A stretch of 64,000 bases of DNA from Halorarius litoreus (GTDB taxonomy: Archaea; Halobacteriota; Halobacteria; Halobacteriales; Haloarculaceae): NCBI RefSeq assembly GCF_024362405.1, contig NZ_CP101454.1:2976001-3040000 (forward strand), read 5' to 3'. The translations under genes were made by a program, and so were the position numbers. Each line of letters opens with the position of its first letter. The first letter of the stretch is position 1. The notes beneath the pieces are model-generated. The model did no database searches. It saw only the letters and a program-made list of their open reading frames with translations, and was not told the DNA's origin. This document shows positions 24,975-33,172 of the stretch, in pieces.

Positions 24975-25058
24975 GGGCTGGCTGGTGGGTCGGGGCACGT
25001 AAGCGTTCGCTGTCGTCGGCCCGTCGGGGCTTATCCGGCTGCCCTGCGAGAGGCGAGT

Positions 25059-25778
25059 ATGCCCGCCCGCGAGATGGGCGTCGACGTCCGCGATCTCCCG
25101 CTGGAGACGGTCATCATCGGCGCCGAGCCGTTCACCGAGCCGATGCGCGAGGAGATAGAGCGCGAACTCGGTGTGGCGGCGGTGGACATCTACGGGCTCT
25201 CGGAAATCATCGGCCCGGGCGTCTCCATCGAGTGCGCCGAGGTGCAGGAGGGGCTCCACGTCTGGGAGGACCGCTTTCTGCCCGAGGTCGTCGACCCCGA
25301 CACCGGCGAACCGGTGACCGAGGGGGAGCGCGGCGAACTCGTCCTCACGACGCTCTCGAAGGAGGCGTTCCCAGTGCTTCGATACCGGACGGGCGACATC
25401 ACGACACTCACCCGTGAGCCGTGTGACTGCGGCCGGACCCACGCGCGGATGGGGAACGTTCGTGGACGAACCGACGACAAGCTCATCGTCCGGGGCATCA
25501 ACGTCTACCCGAGCCAGATAGAGCGCGTCGTCCTCGACTTCGACGGCGTCGCCCCGCAGTACCGTATCGACCAAAGGCGCGAGGGGGCACTCGATATGCT
25601 CGAACTCACCGTGGAGCGGCGTGCGGACGCCGACCCCGGGGACGTCGAAGTGCGGATTCGAAAGGCGCTCGACGCGACGCTCGACATCTCGCCCGACGCG
25701 ATAACCATCGTCCCCCCAGACGGCATCGAGCGGCAGGCGACCGGGAAAGTCCAGCGCGTGTTCGACCACCGCGAGTAG
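25059..25778 (+). pseudogene. paaK: Phenylacetate-CoA ligase, C-terminal fragment
   Basis: Only the C-terminal half of PaaK is left: 239 residues from ATG 25059, against about 430 in intact enzymes. It starts inside the fold at MPAREMGVDVRDLPLETVI and then shows IIGAEPFTEPMREEIE, YGLSEIIGPGVS, the RYRTGDITTLT adenylate loop and RGRTDDKLIVRGINVYPSQIE. The frame upstream to 24318 is open but reads antisense through the dehydrogenase and shows no ligase similarity. The missing N-terminal half carries essential ATP- and substrate-binding regions, so activity is unlikely. An intact paaK may be elsewhere. Confidence 0.85.
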
Positions 25779-25800
25779 TGTGGACACATCCAGTTCGCCG

Positions 25801-25810
25801 GCAAATATTT
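25801..25810 (+). promoter_or_regulatory. TATA-like element before the MaoC gene
   Basis: gcaaatattt, 27-30 bp before the ATG at 25837, in otherwise GC-rich DNA. Confidence 0.5.
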
Positions 25811-25836
25811 CACCAGCCCCTGCGACTCCCGGCCGT

Positions 25837-26304
25837 ATGCCGGTCACCTACGAACCCCACTACTTCGAGGAGCTGGAGGTCGGACAGACGTTCGAGAGCG
25901 CGGGTCGGACCGTCACCGAGTCGGCACTGGAGATGTACTCGGCCGTCTCGGGCGACTGGGAGGAGATTCACACCAACGACGAGTACGCCGAGGACGGCCC
26001 GTACGGCGCGCGCATCGGCCACGGCCCGTTCACGTTCGTCCTCACGACGGGGTTCGTCCACCGCTGCGGGTTCGTCGAGCGCCGCGTCATCGCCTTCCTC
26101 GGGATGAACTACATGGACCTGAAGAACCCCGTCTACGTCGGCGACACCATCTCCGCAACGTTCGAGGTGGCCGAGAAGCGCGAACTCGAATCGCGTGACG
26201 ACGCCGGCCTCGTCGTCATCGACGCGCTCACCACGAACCAGGACGGCGAGAGCGTCTTCGAGGGCGATATGAAGTTCATGTTCAAGCGGAAGCCCGACGA
26301 GTAG
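25837..26304 (+). CDS. MaoC-type (R)-hydratase/dehydratase
   Basis: 155 residues, a single hot-dog fold. FEELEVGQTFESAGRTVTE at the start is the MaoC signature; the hydratase motif (D-x4-H) lies in WEEIHTNDEYAEDGPYGARIGHGPF. Hydrates enoyl-CoA or dehydrates hydroxyacyl-CoA. A longer frame begins in the spacer, but the TATA position favours ATG 25837. One of two MaoC genes flanking the paa cluster (other at 32654). Confidence 0.9.
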   Translation: MPVTYEPHYFEELEVGQTFESAGRTVTESALEMYSAVSGDWEEIHTNDEYAEDGPYGARIGHGPFTFVLTTGFVHRCGFVERRVIAFLGMNYMDLKNPVYVGDTISATFEVAEKRELESRDDAGLVVIDALTTNQDGESVFEGDMKFMFKRKPDE

Positions 26305-26345
26305 CCGACCACAAGGACTATTCTGCTCGCAGACAGGTTGCAGGT

Positions 26346-26888
26346 ATGCGTCGCAGGTCCCTGCTCGCCACCCTCCCCGCAGCCGCTGCGCTCGGTGGGT
26401 GCTCCTCGCTTTCCAGCCTCACCGCACCAGACCTCCGGCCCGAGTCCGGGTCCGGCGTCCTCCAGCCGGCCGACGAGCTCCAGATCGCCCACGGGCTCCA
26501 ACCGGACGGCGACGACGGCGTGTATGCGATAGTCGCCCCGGACGAGGCGCGTGACCTCGTCACCGAGGATACCGACGACCACCTCGTCGACACGCTCTCG
26601 AACGACGGCGGCGACGTGTTCACGCTCGTCTTGCAGATGCGTTCGACGCCAGACGCGCCGATTTCTCTCATGCTGGAGCCGGGTGGCGACGTACGGGTCG
26701 AGAGGAACACGCTCCACGCGGACGTCGTCGTAGAGCCGTGGGGGTCGCTCGACCGAATCGACCACCGAGAGACCCGTGAGTCACTGCGGTCGGCGGACGA
26801 ACTCGTCTACACGAGCGTCTGGAACCTGACGCCGGAACTCCGGTCGCTCCCGGAGCAGGTCGACCTCCACCTCTACCATCGCGGCTGA
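26346..26888 (+). CDS. Putative Tat-exported lipoprotein, unknown function
   Basis: 180 residues. The start MRRRSLLATLPAAAALGGCS is a twin-arginine-type signal with a lipobox ending in Cys19, so the mature protein would be lipid-anchored outside. The rest (IAHGLQPDGDDGVYAIVAPDEARD) has no recognised domain. It lies between the MaoC gene and the amidohydrolase, same strand. Confidence 0.72.
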   Translation: MRRRSLLATLPAAAALGGCSSLSSLTAPDLRPESGSGVLQPADELQIAHGLQPDGDDGVYAIVAPDEARDLVTEDTDDHLVDTLSNDGGDVFTLVLQMRSTPDAPISLMLEPGGDVRVERNTLHADVVVEPWGSLDRIDHRETRESLRSADELVYTSVWNLTPELRSLPEQVDLHLYHRG

Positions 26889-26931
26889 ACGACCGCCGCA
26901 ACTTTTGCCACCTCCGGACGAAGCCGGAGTG

Positions 26932-27804
26932 ATGATAGACGTACTCGCCGCCGAGGACGCGCCCCGGGCCATCGACACCCACGCCCACCAGCCCACCAAG
27001 GAGTTCTTGGAGGATGCGGGCGGGCAGATGATGCGGGACGCCGCGACCAAGTTCGGCGCGGAGATGGACCCTGGCACTTACGACGAGATGGTCGCCGACT
27101 ACCACGAGGCGGGTATCGGTCGCGCGATCCTTCTCGGATGGGACGCGGAGACGAACACCGGCAACCCCCCGGTGCCGAACGACTACGTCGCCGCGGTGCG
27201 CGACGAGTACCCCGACTTCTTCGTCGGGTTCGGGAGCGTCGACCCGCTGAAGGACGACTGCGTACAGGAGGCGATTCGCTGCGTCGAGGACCTCGGCCTC
27301 TCGGGGTTCAAGTTCCAGCAGATCGCCCAGGGGTTCGACCCCTCCGCACCCGAACACCAGCACCTCTGGAACACCATCGAGGACCTCGGCGTCCCGGTCG
27401 TGTTCCACGGGGGCAACTCCACGCTCGGCGCGGGGTCGCCAGGCGGTCGCGGCCTGAAGATCAAGTACGGCGACCCGATGCTCGTCGACGACGTCGCGGC
27501 TGAACACCCCGACCTCGACATCCTGCTCGCGCACCCGGCGTTCCCGTGGGAGAAGGAGCAGCTCGCCATCTGCCAGCAGAAAGGGAACGTCTACATGGAC
27601 CTCTCGGGGTGGATGCCGAAATACATCGACGACCAGGTGCTCCACTACGCCCGCACCATCCTGCAGGACAAGGTGATGTTCGGGACGGACTACCCGATGA
27701 TCGAGCCGGGGCCGTGGCTCGACCAGTTCGCCGACCTCGGGTTCGACGAGTCGGTTCAGCGGAAACTCCTCTGGGAGAACGCCGAGGCGTTCCTCGGCCT
27801 GTGA
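26932..27804 (+). CDS. Amidohydrolase family metal-dependent hydrolase (ACMSD-like)
   Basis: 290 residues from ATG 26932. The metal site begins DTHAHQP (H-x-H), followed by VVFHGGNS, LLAHPAFPW and the late aspartate in MFGTDYPMIEPG, the layout of the amidohydrolase-2 family, which includes 2-amino-3-carboxymuconate semialdehyde decarboxylase and related ring-cleavage decarboxylases or hydrolases. Overlaps the next hydrolase by GTGA. The position next to aromatic-degradation genes suggests a catabolic substrate. Confidence 0.88.
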   Translation: MIDVLAAEDAPRAIDTHAHQPTKEFLEDAGGQMMRDAATKFGAEMDPGTYDEMVADYHEAGIGRAILLGWDAETNTGNPPVPNDYVAAVRDEYPDFFVGFGSVDPLKDDCVQEAIRCVEDLGLSGFKFQQIAQGFDPSAPEHQHLWNTIEDLGVPVVFHGGNSTLGAGSPGGRGLKIKYGDPMLVDDVAAEHPDLDILLAHPAFPWEKEQLAICQQKGNVYMDLSGWMPKYIDDQVLHYARTILQDKVMFGTDYPMIEPGPWLDQFADLGFDESVQRKLLWENAEAFLGL

Positions 27805-28613
27805 GGCTCGGCCCCGCTACAACCGGGAGCATCGCCGGACATCCGTACGTCGCGTACGGCACGGGCCCGCCGCTCGTCGTGATTCCGGGGCTCAACGACC
27901 CCCTGGCCCGCGCTGGCGACTACCCGTGGTTCGACGCGGCGTTCCTCGCGTACTGTCGGCGACTCTCCCGTCGGTGTGCGTCGGCAGGTGTGTCGCGCCG
28001 GGTCCACTACGTCTCGCGTCCCCGCGGCGCCACGGGCGACGTCGCGCCGATGGCCGATGGCTACGCGCGGGTGCTGGACACGCTCGGGTCGACCGACGTG
28101 CTCGGCATCTCGATGGGGGGCTTCCTCGCCCTCCGACTCGCGGCGACCGACGACCGCGTCCGGTCGCTCGTCTGTGGACTCGCGGCCGCACGACTCTCGC
28201 GGCACGGCCGCGAGTCGCTTCGGACGTGGCGTGAGTGGGCGATAGATGGCGAGTGGCGTCGCATCTACCGGATGGGCGTCCGGGCGGTCGTCACCGAACC
28301 CCTCCGTACGCTCGGGACGGGGGGTGGCGCCGTGTGGGACTGGCTCGTCTCCGAACCCATCGCGTTCGGAGATTTCACCGCGGCCGTCGATGCGTCACTC
28401 GGCTTCGACGGCATCCCGCTTCTGGACGACGTCGACTGCCCCGCGCTCGTCGTCGGGGGGACGCGCGACCCCTTCTTCACTCCCGAGGCGTTCGCCGCGA
28501 CGGCCGAGGGACTGGACTGTCGGTTCGAGCGACTCGACGGGCTGGGACACGACGCGGTCATCGAACACCCCGAGCGGTTCGACGGGGCGGTCGCGCGCTT
28601 TCTCCGCGAGTGA
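27801..28613 (+). CDS. Alpha/beta-hydrolase
   Basis: 270 residues from GTG 27801, which overlaps the amidohydrolase stop. Oxyanion region LVVIPGLND, nucleophile elbow GISMGGFLALRL, acid in VVGGTRDPFFTPEAF and histidine in GLGHDAVIEHPERF. The substrate is unknown, but translational coupling to the amidohydrolase implies sequential reactions. Confidence 0.87.
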   Translation: MRLGPATTGSIAGHPYVAYGTGPPLVVIPGLNDPLARAGDYPWFDAAFLAYCRRLSRRCASAGVSRRVHYVSRPRGATGDVAPMADGYARVLDTLGSTDVLGISMGGFLALRLAATDDRVRSLVCGLAAARLSRHGRESLRTWREWAIDGEWRRIYRMGVRAVVTEPLRTLGTGGGAVWDWLVSEPIAFGDFTAAVDASLGFDGIPLLDDVDCPALVVGGTRDPFFTPEAFAATAEGLDCRFERLDGLGHDAVIEHPERFDGAVARFLRE

Positions 28614-28625
28614 TGTGCTAGAGCG

Positions 28626-29261
28626 TCAGGAGAGCACCTGCCCCAACAAGGAGCCCTGTGCCCGGCGAAGCCGCTCCAGAAACGCCGACTTCGAGACGCC
28701 GAGTTCTGCTGCCACATCGCTCGCCGTGACCGCTCGGGGGACCTCGAAGTAGCCGAGTTCGTAGGCCGCACGGACTGCCTCCTCCTGTGCCGGGGTCATG
28801 TCCCAGCGTTTCGCGACGGGTTCGTCACCGTCGTCGCCGAGCGGCGAGATGCGCTCGATGGAGACGCCGACCGTCTCGCCCGCAGCCTCCAGGACGCCCT
28901 CCAGCACCTCGTGGCCGACCACCGCCCCGGCGTAGCGTTCGGTCCCGTGGGCGTGGTGCGTCGAGTCGACGAGGAACCCCACGTCGACGAGGTCGTTGAC
29001 CGTACACGGCTGCTTCGACAGACAGCGGTAGTTGTGGCGGTCGCCGGCCCGCGAGCCGTGGAGATACCGGACCCTGTCGTCTGCGTCGAGGACCGAACCG
29101 ACGTCGGGGTTCGTCGTGCTGAAGTGCAACAGCGTGTTGCCGTCGCTGCGCCGGAGCGGCGGCAGCGCGTCGATGGTTGCCCCCACCGTCCGCGAGGCGT
29201 CGGCGAGGGGGCACTCGTCGCCGGTCACCCGGAACTCGACGACGAGGCACTCCGAAATCAT
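28626..29261 (-). CDS. Bacterio-opsin-activator-type HTH-10 transcriptional regulator
   Basis: 211 residues. The C-terminal ~55 form the HTH-10 DNA-binding domain typical of haloarchaeal Bat-like regulators (WDMTPAQEEAVRAAYELGYFEVPRAVTASDVAAELGVSKSAFLERLRRA region). The N-terminal ~140 are a probable ligand-sensing domain with three cysteines. Transcribed divergently from paaA, with a single TATA-like patch between them, so it is a strong candidate for control of the paa operon. Confidence 0.9.
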   Translation of the reverse strand: MISECLVVEFRVTGDECPLADASRTVGATIDALPPLRRSDGNTLLHFSTTNPDVGSVLDADDRVRYLHGSRAGDRHNYRCLSKQPCTVNDLVDVGFLVDSTHHAHGTERYAGAVVGHEVLEGVLEAAGETVGVSIERISPLGDDGDEPVAKRWDMTPAQEEAVRAAYELGYFEVPRAVTASDVAAELGVSKSAFLERLRRAQGSLLGQVLS

Positions 29262-29283
29262 GAGAAACGTTAGTGTGAGATAG

Positions 29284-29292
29284 TATATAAAA
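29284..29292. promoter_or_regulatory. Shared AT-rich promoter core between HTH-10 gene and paaA
   Basis: tatataaaa lies 25 bp upstream of the minus-strand ATG (29261), where it serves as a TATA box. The same patch is 55-60 bp upstream of the paaA ATG, which would then have a short leader of ~30 nt. No other TATA is evident for paaA. Confidence 0.5.
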
Positions 29293-29345
29293 CCGCGCTA
29301 TGAACGGGTAAGTGGCTACGGCGCTCCGGGTCGAAAGCGGCAAAT

Positions 29346-30287
29346 ATGGACATCGAGGCGGTGAAAGCACGTGCCGGCCCCCGGGAGTTCGGCCCCGGCG
29401 ACGACATGCCGGAGGAGTACCGGAAGGCGGCGACCCGGATGATACAGTTCCACGCGAACAGCGAGATCATGGGCGCGTACATCGAGCGCCCGTACATCAG
29501 ACAGGCGCCGAGCCTCGACCGAAAGCTCGCGGTGAGCGCACAGGTGCAGGACGAGATCGGCCACGGCCAACTGCTCTATCGCGCCGCGGAGAACCTCGGC
29601 ATCAAGACGCGCGAACAGATGCTCGACGAACTCGCCAACGGTGAGGGGAAGTTCCTCAACTGCTTCCACTACCCCATCGACAGCTGGTACGAGCTGCCGA
29701 TGATCATGTTCTTCGTCGACGGCGCGGCGATGCGCCGGCAGGCCACGCTCAAGCGCACCTCCTGGGAGCCGTACGCACACGCCATCGACAAGATCTGTTT
29801 CGAGGAGGGGTTCCACATCAAACACGGCGAGGACATCCTCCGCGAGATCGCCTCTGGCTCGAAGCGTGACCAGGAGCTCCTGCAGGAGGCGTTCGAGACG
29901 TGGTGGCCGCGCATCCTCCAGTTCTTCGGGCCGACCAACGACAAGTCGGTCCACGGCGGGTTCGCGATGGAGGTCGGGCTGAAGACGATGACGAACGACG
30001 ACCTGCGGACCGCGTTCCTCAACGCCTACCTCCCGAAGGCCGAGAAGTACGGCCTCGAAATACCCGAGACACCGCGCGTCGAGTACGACGAGTCCGAGGA
30101 GCGCTACCACGTCGAGGAGTCGGACCTCGACTGGGAGGAGTTCGGCGAGGTCGCACGCAACGAGGACCCCACGGGTGCCGAACAGATCAACAAGCGACAC
30201 CGCGCTCAGGAGGCCGTCGAGTGGGTGCGCGAGGCAATCATGGACGACTCGCCCGGCGTTGGCACGACCAGCGCCGCGGCCGACTGA
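29346..30287 (+). CDS. paaA: 1,2-phenylacetyl-CoA epoxidase, catalytic subunit PaaA
   Basis: 313 residues. The diiron subunit of the ring-1,2-epoxidase. Ferritin-like carboxylate motifs are visible: E-x2-H in QVQDEIGHGQLLYRAAE and later EEGFHIKHGED. The start MDIEAVKARAGPREFGPGDDMPEEYRKA matches PaaA. First gene of paaABCD. Confidence 0.95.
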   Translation: MDIEAVKARAGPREFGPGDDMPEEYRKAATRMIQFHANSEIMGAYIERPYIRQAPSLDRKLAVSAQVQDEIGHGQLLYRAAENLGIKTREQMLDELANGEGKFLNCFHYPIDSWYELPMIMFFVDGAAMRRQATLKRTSWEPYAHAIDKICFEEGFHIKHGEDILREIASGSKRDQELLQEAFETWWPRILQFFGPTNDKSVHGGFAMEVGLKTMTNDDLRTAFLNAYLPKAEKYGLEIPETPRVEYDESEERYHVEESDLDWEEFGEVARNEDPTGAEQINKRHRAQEAVEWVREAIMDDSPGVGTTSAAAD

Positions 30288-30289
30288 CC

Positions 30290-30622
30290 ATGCGCTGGGA
30301 AGTGTTCAGACAGGAGAAGCGGAAGGACTACCACGTCCACGTCGGCGACGTCCACGCGCCGAACGCCGAACTCGCCAAGCAGTACGCGCAGGTGATGCAC
30401 GCCCGCCGGAAGCCCGCGAACTCGCTGTGGGTCGTCCCCAAAGACGCGATCGAGACGGTCGACGCCGACGAACACGACGTGGCGATGGGCGGGCTCACTC
30501 AGAAGGAGTACCGCTGGGCGACGAACTACTCCACCGGCGAGATGGCCGAGGAGATCGAGGACAGCGAGCGCGAGCAGGCAGAGGCAGAGCGTGACCGCAA
30601 GGCAACGCAGGGTGACGACTGA
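30290..30622 (+). CDS. paaB: 1,2-phenylacetyl-CoA epoxidase subunit PaaB
   Basis: 110 residues (MRWEVFRQEKRKDYHVHVGDV). Small bridging subunit of the epoxidase. The middle YAQVMHARRKPANSLWVVP matches PaaB. Two bases after paaA; stop overlaps paaC by one base. The C-terminal ~20 residues are acidic and helical. Confidence 0.94.
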   Translation: MRWEVFRQEKRKDYHVHVGDVHAPNAELAKQYAQVMHARRKPANSLWVVPKDAIETVDADEHDVAMGGLTQKEYRWATNYSTGEMAEEIEDSEREQAEAERDRKATQGDD

Positions 30623-31446
30623 TGCTTGACCCACGGAACCTCTCCGACGCCGAGCGAGCGGCCGTCCAGGCCGAACTCGAATCCCTCGCGGACGACGAGT
30701 TCGTGATGGCCGAGCGCTACATCGACTGGCAGGTGCGCGGCCCCACGCTGGAAGCGGACCTCGCCATCGCCAACATCGCACAGGACGAGTACGGCCACGC
30801 GCGGCTCTGGTACGACCTCCTCGAGGATTTTGGCCCCACGGAACCCGAACTCATCTGGGAGCGCTCTCCCGACCGGTTCCGCCACACCACGATGGCCGAA
30901 CTCGCCTTCGAGAAAGGTGACTGGGCCGACTGCGTGCTCCGTGGCTATCTCTATGACCACTTCGAGGCACTGCGGCTCGATGCGCTGCGGGAGACCTCCT
31001 ATCCGAGAATCGCCGATAGAGTCGGCAAGGTCATCGGCGAGGAGCACTACCACCGCGACCACGCCGAGAACTGGCTGGAGCGCCTGACGGAGGGCAAGGA
31101 CGCCTCCAGCGACGCACACCGGCGGCTCCAGTCGGCGCTCGACCGGCTCTACCCCCACGCCCAGACGATGTTCGCCCCGACCGAGGAAGAGGAGGCTATC
31201 GTCGAGTTCGGGATTCGCCCCGTTCCCCTGGCCGAACTCCGCGAGGACTGGCTCGCGGTCACGACCCCGTTCCTCGAAGGGCTGGGGCTGACGGTGCCGG
31301 AGCCAGACCTCCCCGACGTGCGTGGCCGCGATGGCTCGCACACCGCCGACTGGCAGCGACTCTACAACGAGTTCACGTACACCTACGAGATGCTCGGCCG
31401 CGAGCCCGCGAAGCTCATGGTCGACCCGGACGAGGCCGATGTCTAA
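30622..31446 (+). CDS. paaC: 1,2-phenylacetyl-CoA epoxidase, structural subunit PaaC
   Basis: 274 residues. Structural partner of PaaA with a ferritin-like fold (IANIAQDEYGHARLWYDLLED; GEEHYHRDHAENWLERL). Stabilises the PaaA catalytic subunit. Overlaps paaB by one base and paaD by 8 bp. Confidence 0.94.
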   Translation: MLDPRNLSDAERAAVQAELESLADDEFVMAERYIDWQVRGPTLEADLAIANIAQDEYGHARLWYDLLEDFGPTEPELIWERSPDRFRHTTMAELAFEKGDWADCVLRGYLYDHFEALRLDALRETSYPRIADRVGKVIGEEHYHRDHAENWLERLTEGKDASSDAHRRLQSALDRLYPHAQTMFAPTEEEEAIVEFGIRPVPLAELREDWLAVTTPFLEGLGLTVPEPDLPDVRGRDGSHTADWQRLYNEFTYTYEMLGREPAKLMVDPDEADV

Positions 31447-31855
31447 TCACGAGTTCGAGTCTGAGGACCCGCGGTACTGTGGCTACACCGACTACCGGGA
31501 GGGGGTCGACCCCGCGGACCTCCCTGCGACAGGCAAGGGCTCGTCCGGCGTGGAGCGCCGCGTCTGGGACGCCCTCTACGAGGTCGAGGACCCCGAGATG
31601 CCCGTCTCCATCGTCGATCTCGGGCTCATCTACGGTGTGGAAGTCGACGACGGGCACGCCCGCGTCCGGATGACCCTCACGTACACCGGCTGTCCCGCCC
31701 GGAACATGCTCCTCGACGACGTCGAGGAAGCCGCTGTGAGCGCCGAGGGCGTCGACTCTGCCGAGGTCGACCTCGTCTGGTCGCCGGAGTGGAATCTGAA
31801 TCTCGTCACCGAAGCCGGCAAGCAGTCCCTCCGCGAGTTCGGGGTGAGCATATGA
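31439..31855 (+). CDS. paaD: Phenylacetyl-CoA epoxidase assembly protein PaaD, MIP18-type half
   Basis: 138 residues. The MIP18/DUF59 domain begins near residue 40 (VWDALYEVEDPEMPVSIVDLGLIYGVEV) with the conserved cysteine in TYTGCPARNML. Bacterial PaaD is longer (about 165) because it ends in a zinc ribbon; here the chain stops after WNLNLVTEAGKQSLREFGVSI and the zinc ribbon is the next gene. The family aids iron-sulfur or diiron centre assembly for the epoxidase. Confidence 0.92.
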   Translation: MSNHEFESEDPRYCGYTDYREGVDPADLPATGKGSSGVERRVWDALYEVEDPEMPVSIVDLGLIYGVEVDDGHARVRMTLTYTGCPARNMLLDDVEEAAVSAEGVDSAEVDLVWSPEWNLNLVTEAGKQSLREFGVSI

Positions 31856-32019
31856 ACTTCAGACCGGACCCCTCGACGGAGACCGAGAACACTGGCCCTG
31901 CGGCGTGTCCGTACTGCGGCGGTGAGAACACCGAACGCGAACATCCGAAGGGGCCGTCGCTCTGCCGGTCGATTCACTACTGTCACGACTGCGAGGAGCC
32001 GTTCGAAGCGATGGCGTAA
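31852..32019 (+). CDS. PaaD zinc-ribbon half as a separate 55-aa protein
   Basis: 55 residues with CPYCGGENTE, then SLCRSIHYCHDCEEPFEAMA. This is the C-terminal zinc ribbon of bacterial PaaD, including the C-x-E-P-F ending. It starts at an ATGA overlap exactly where bacterial PaaD passes from the MIP18 to the ribbon domain, so PaaD is split into two coupled genes. No PaaE reductase follows. Confidence 0.85.
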   Translation: MNFRPDPSTETENTGPAACPYCGGENTEREHPKGPSLCRSIHYCHDCEEPFEAMA

Positions 32020-32073
32020 GCGGCTGTTTGACCTTCCTGAAAGCACTTTACGAGCGATTCGGTAGCCGTAGGT

Positions 32074-32613
32074 ATGCGAACCGCCGCCCTCCTCGCGACC
32101 GCGCTCGTCTTGCTGGCCGGCTGTACGGCCGGGCCCGTCGGGACCAGCGAGTCGCCAACCAAGTCACCAACACCCACCGTCTCGCCCACGACTACCTGCA
32201 CCGACCACCAGCGCGAGACCGTCGACCCCGTCCGCGACGAGGTGGCGCCCAGCGACCTGCCCGACCGTCCGGGGACGCTGAACCAGTCGACCGTCCGCGC
32301 GTACGTCGTCGCCTACGAGGAAGCGTACGCCCGGAACGGCCGCCTCTCGCGTATCAGCACGCGGGTCACGACGAACGTTGGCGACGTGCGGGTCACCGAG
32401 ACGGCCGACGGCTGGCGCGTCCGCCTGAACTCGCAGACGAACACGTGGGCCGCGGGCACGGAGACGGCCGACGGCACTCCGACAGTGATTCACGGTGACG
32501 GGCCACGGGTTCCGGTCACGTACTGGCTGACCGACGGCCGACTCGTCCGGGCGACCGCCGACTACGACGAGACGCCCACTCGCCAGTCGGGGCGCGTCGT
32601 CCAGTGCTTCTGA
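32074..32613 (+). CDS. Putative lipoprotein, unknown function
   Basis: 179 residues. Sec signal MRTAALLATALVLLAGCTAG with a lipobox ending in Cys17, followed by a Ser/Thr/Pro linker and a ~110-residue globular part ending TRQSGRVVQCF. No domain recognised; the NTF2-like pattern (VRAYVVAYEEAYARN) is only suggestive. Stands 54 bp after the paa operon on the same strand. Confidence 0.75.
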   Translation: MRTAALLATALVLLAGCTAGPVGTSESPTKSPTPTVSPTTTCTDHQRETVDPVRDEVAPSDLPDRPGTLNQSTVRAYVVAYEEAYARNGRLSRISTRVTTNVGDVRVTETADGWRVRLNSQTNTWAAGTETADGTPTVIHGDGPRVPVTYWLTDGRLVRATADYDETPTRQSGRVVQCF

Positions 32614-32653
32614 CACCCGATAGCCCATTACCCCGCCCCCCCGTAGCCCGCCC

Positions 32654-33106
32654 ATGACGCTCTACTTCGAGGACCTCTCGGTCGGCGACACGTTCGAGAC
32701 GGGAGGCTACACCGTGAACAAAGACGAAATCGTCGAGTTCGCCGAGCAGTTCGACCCCCAGCCGTTCCACGTCGACGAGGAGGCCGCGAAAGACTCGATG
32801 TTCGGCGAACTCGTCGCGAGTGGACTGCACACGCTCTGCCTCTCCGTTCGGTTGTTCGTCACCGAGTTCGTGGGCGACGGCGGGCTGGCGAACATGGGTG
32901 GGCTCGGGATGGACGACCTCCAGTGGCACGAACCCGTCCGACCCGGCGACACCCTCACGCTCCGTATCGAGGTGGCGGAGAGGACCCCCTCGGAGAGCCG
33001 CGAGGACCGCGGGTACGTCTCGTTCGACCGGCGGGTGTTCACCGACGACGGGACGGAGGTGCTGTCCATCACCTCGTACAACGTCGTCCGACGGCGCGAC
33101 GCGTAG
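32654..33106 (+). CDS. MaoC-type (R)-hydratase
   Basis: 150 residues. LYFEDLSVGDTFETGGYTV and the hydratase D-x4-H in FDPQPFHVDEEAA are diagnostic. A typical role is hydration of trans-enoyl-CoA. In paa pathways a MaoC-like domain (part of PaaZ) acts on the oxepin-CoA; this separate protein could do so, but the assignment is inferred from proximity. Confidence 0.9.
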   Translation: MTLYFEDLSVGDTFETGGYTVNKDEIVEFAEQFDPQPFHVDEEAAKDSMFGELVASGLHTLCLSVRLFVTEFVGDGGLANMGGLGMDDLQWHEPVRPGDTLTLRIEVAERTPSESREDRGYVSFDRRVFTDDGTEVLSITSYNVVRRRDA

Positions 33107-33172
33107 TTCGGGGCTGTGACGAACGCCGGTGAGACCGCGGCCTCTTTACCACCGCGTGCCGGATTCGGGGAT

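Noticed and set aside
24318..25058. N-terminal extension of the paaK fragment
   Set aside because: The frame is open but is the antisense of the dehydrogenase gene and shows no ligase features; real PaaK similarity begins near 25020-25059.
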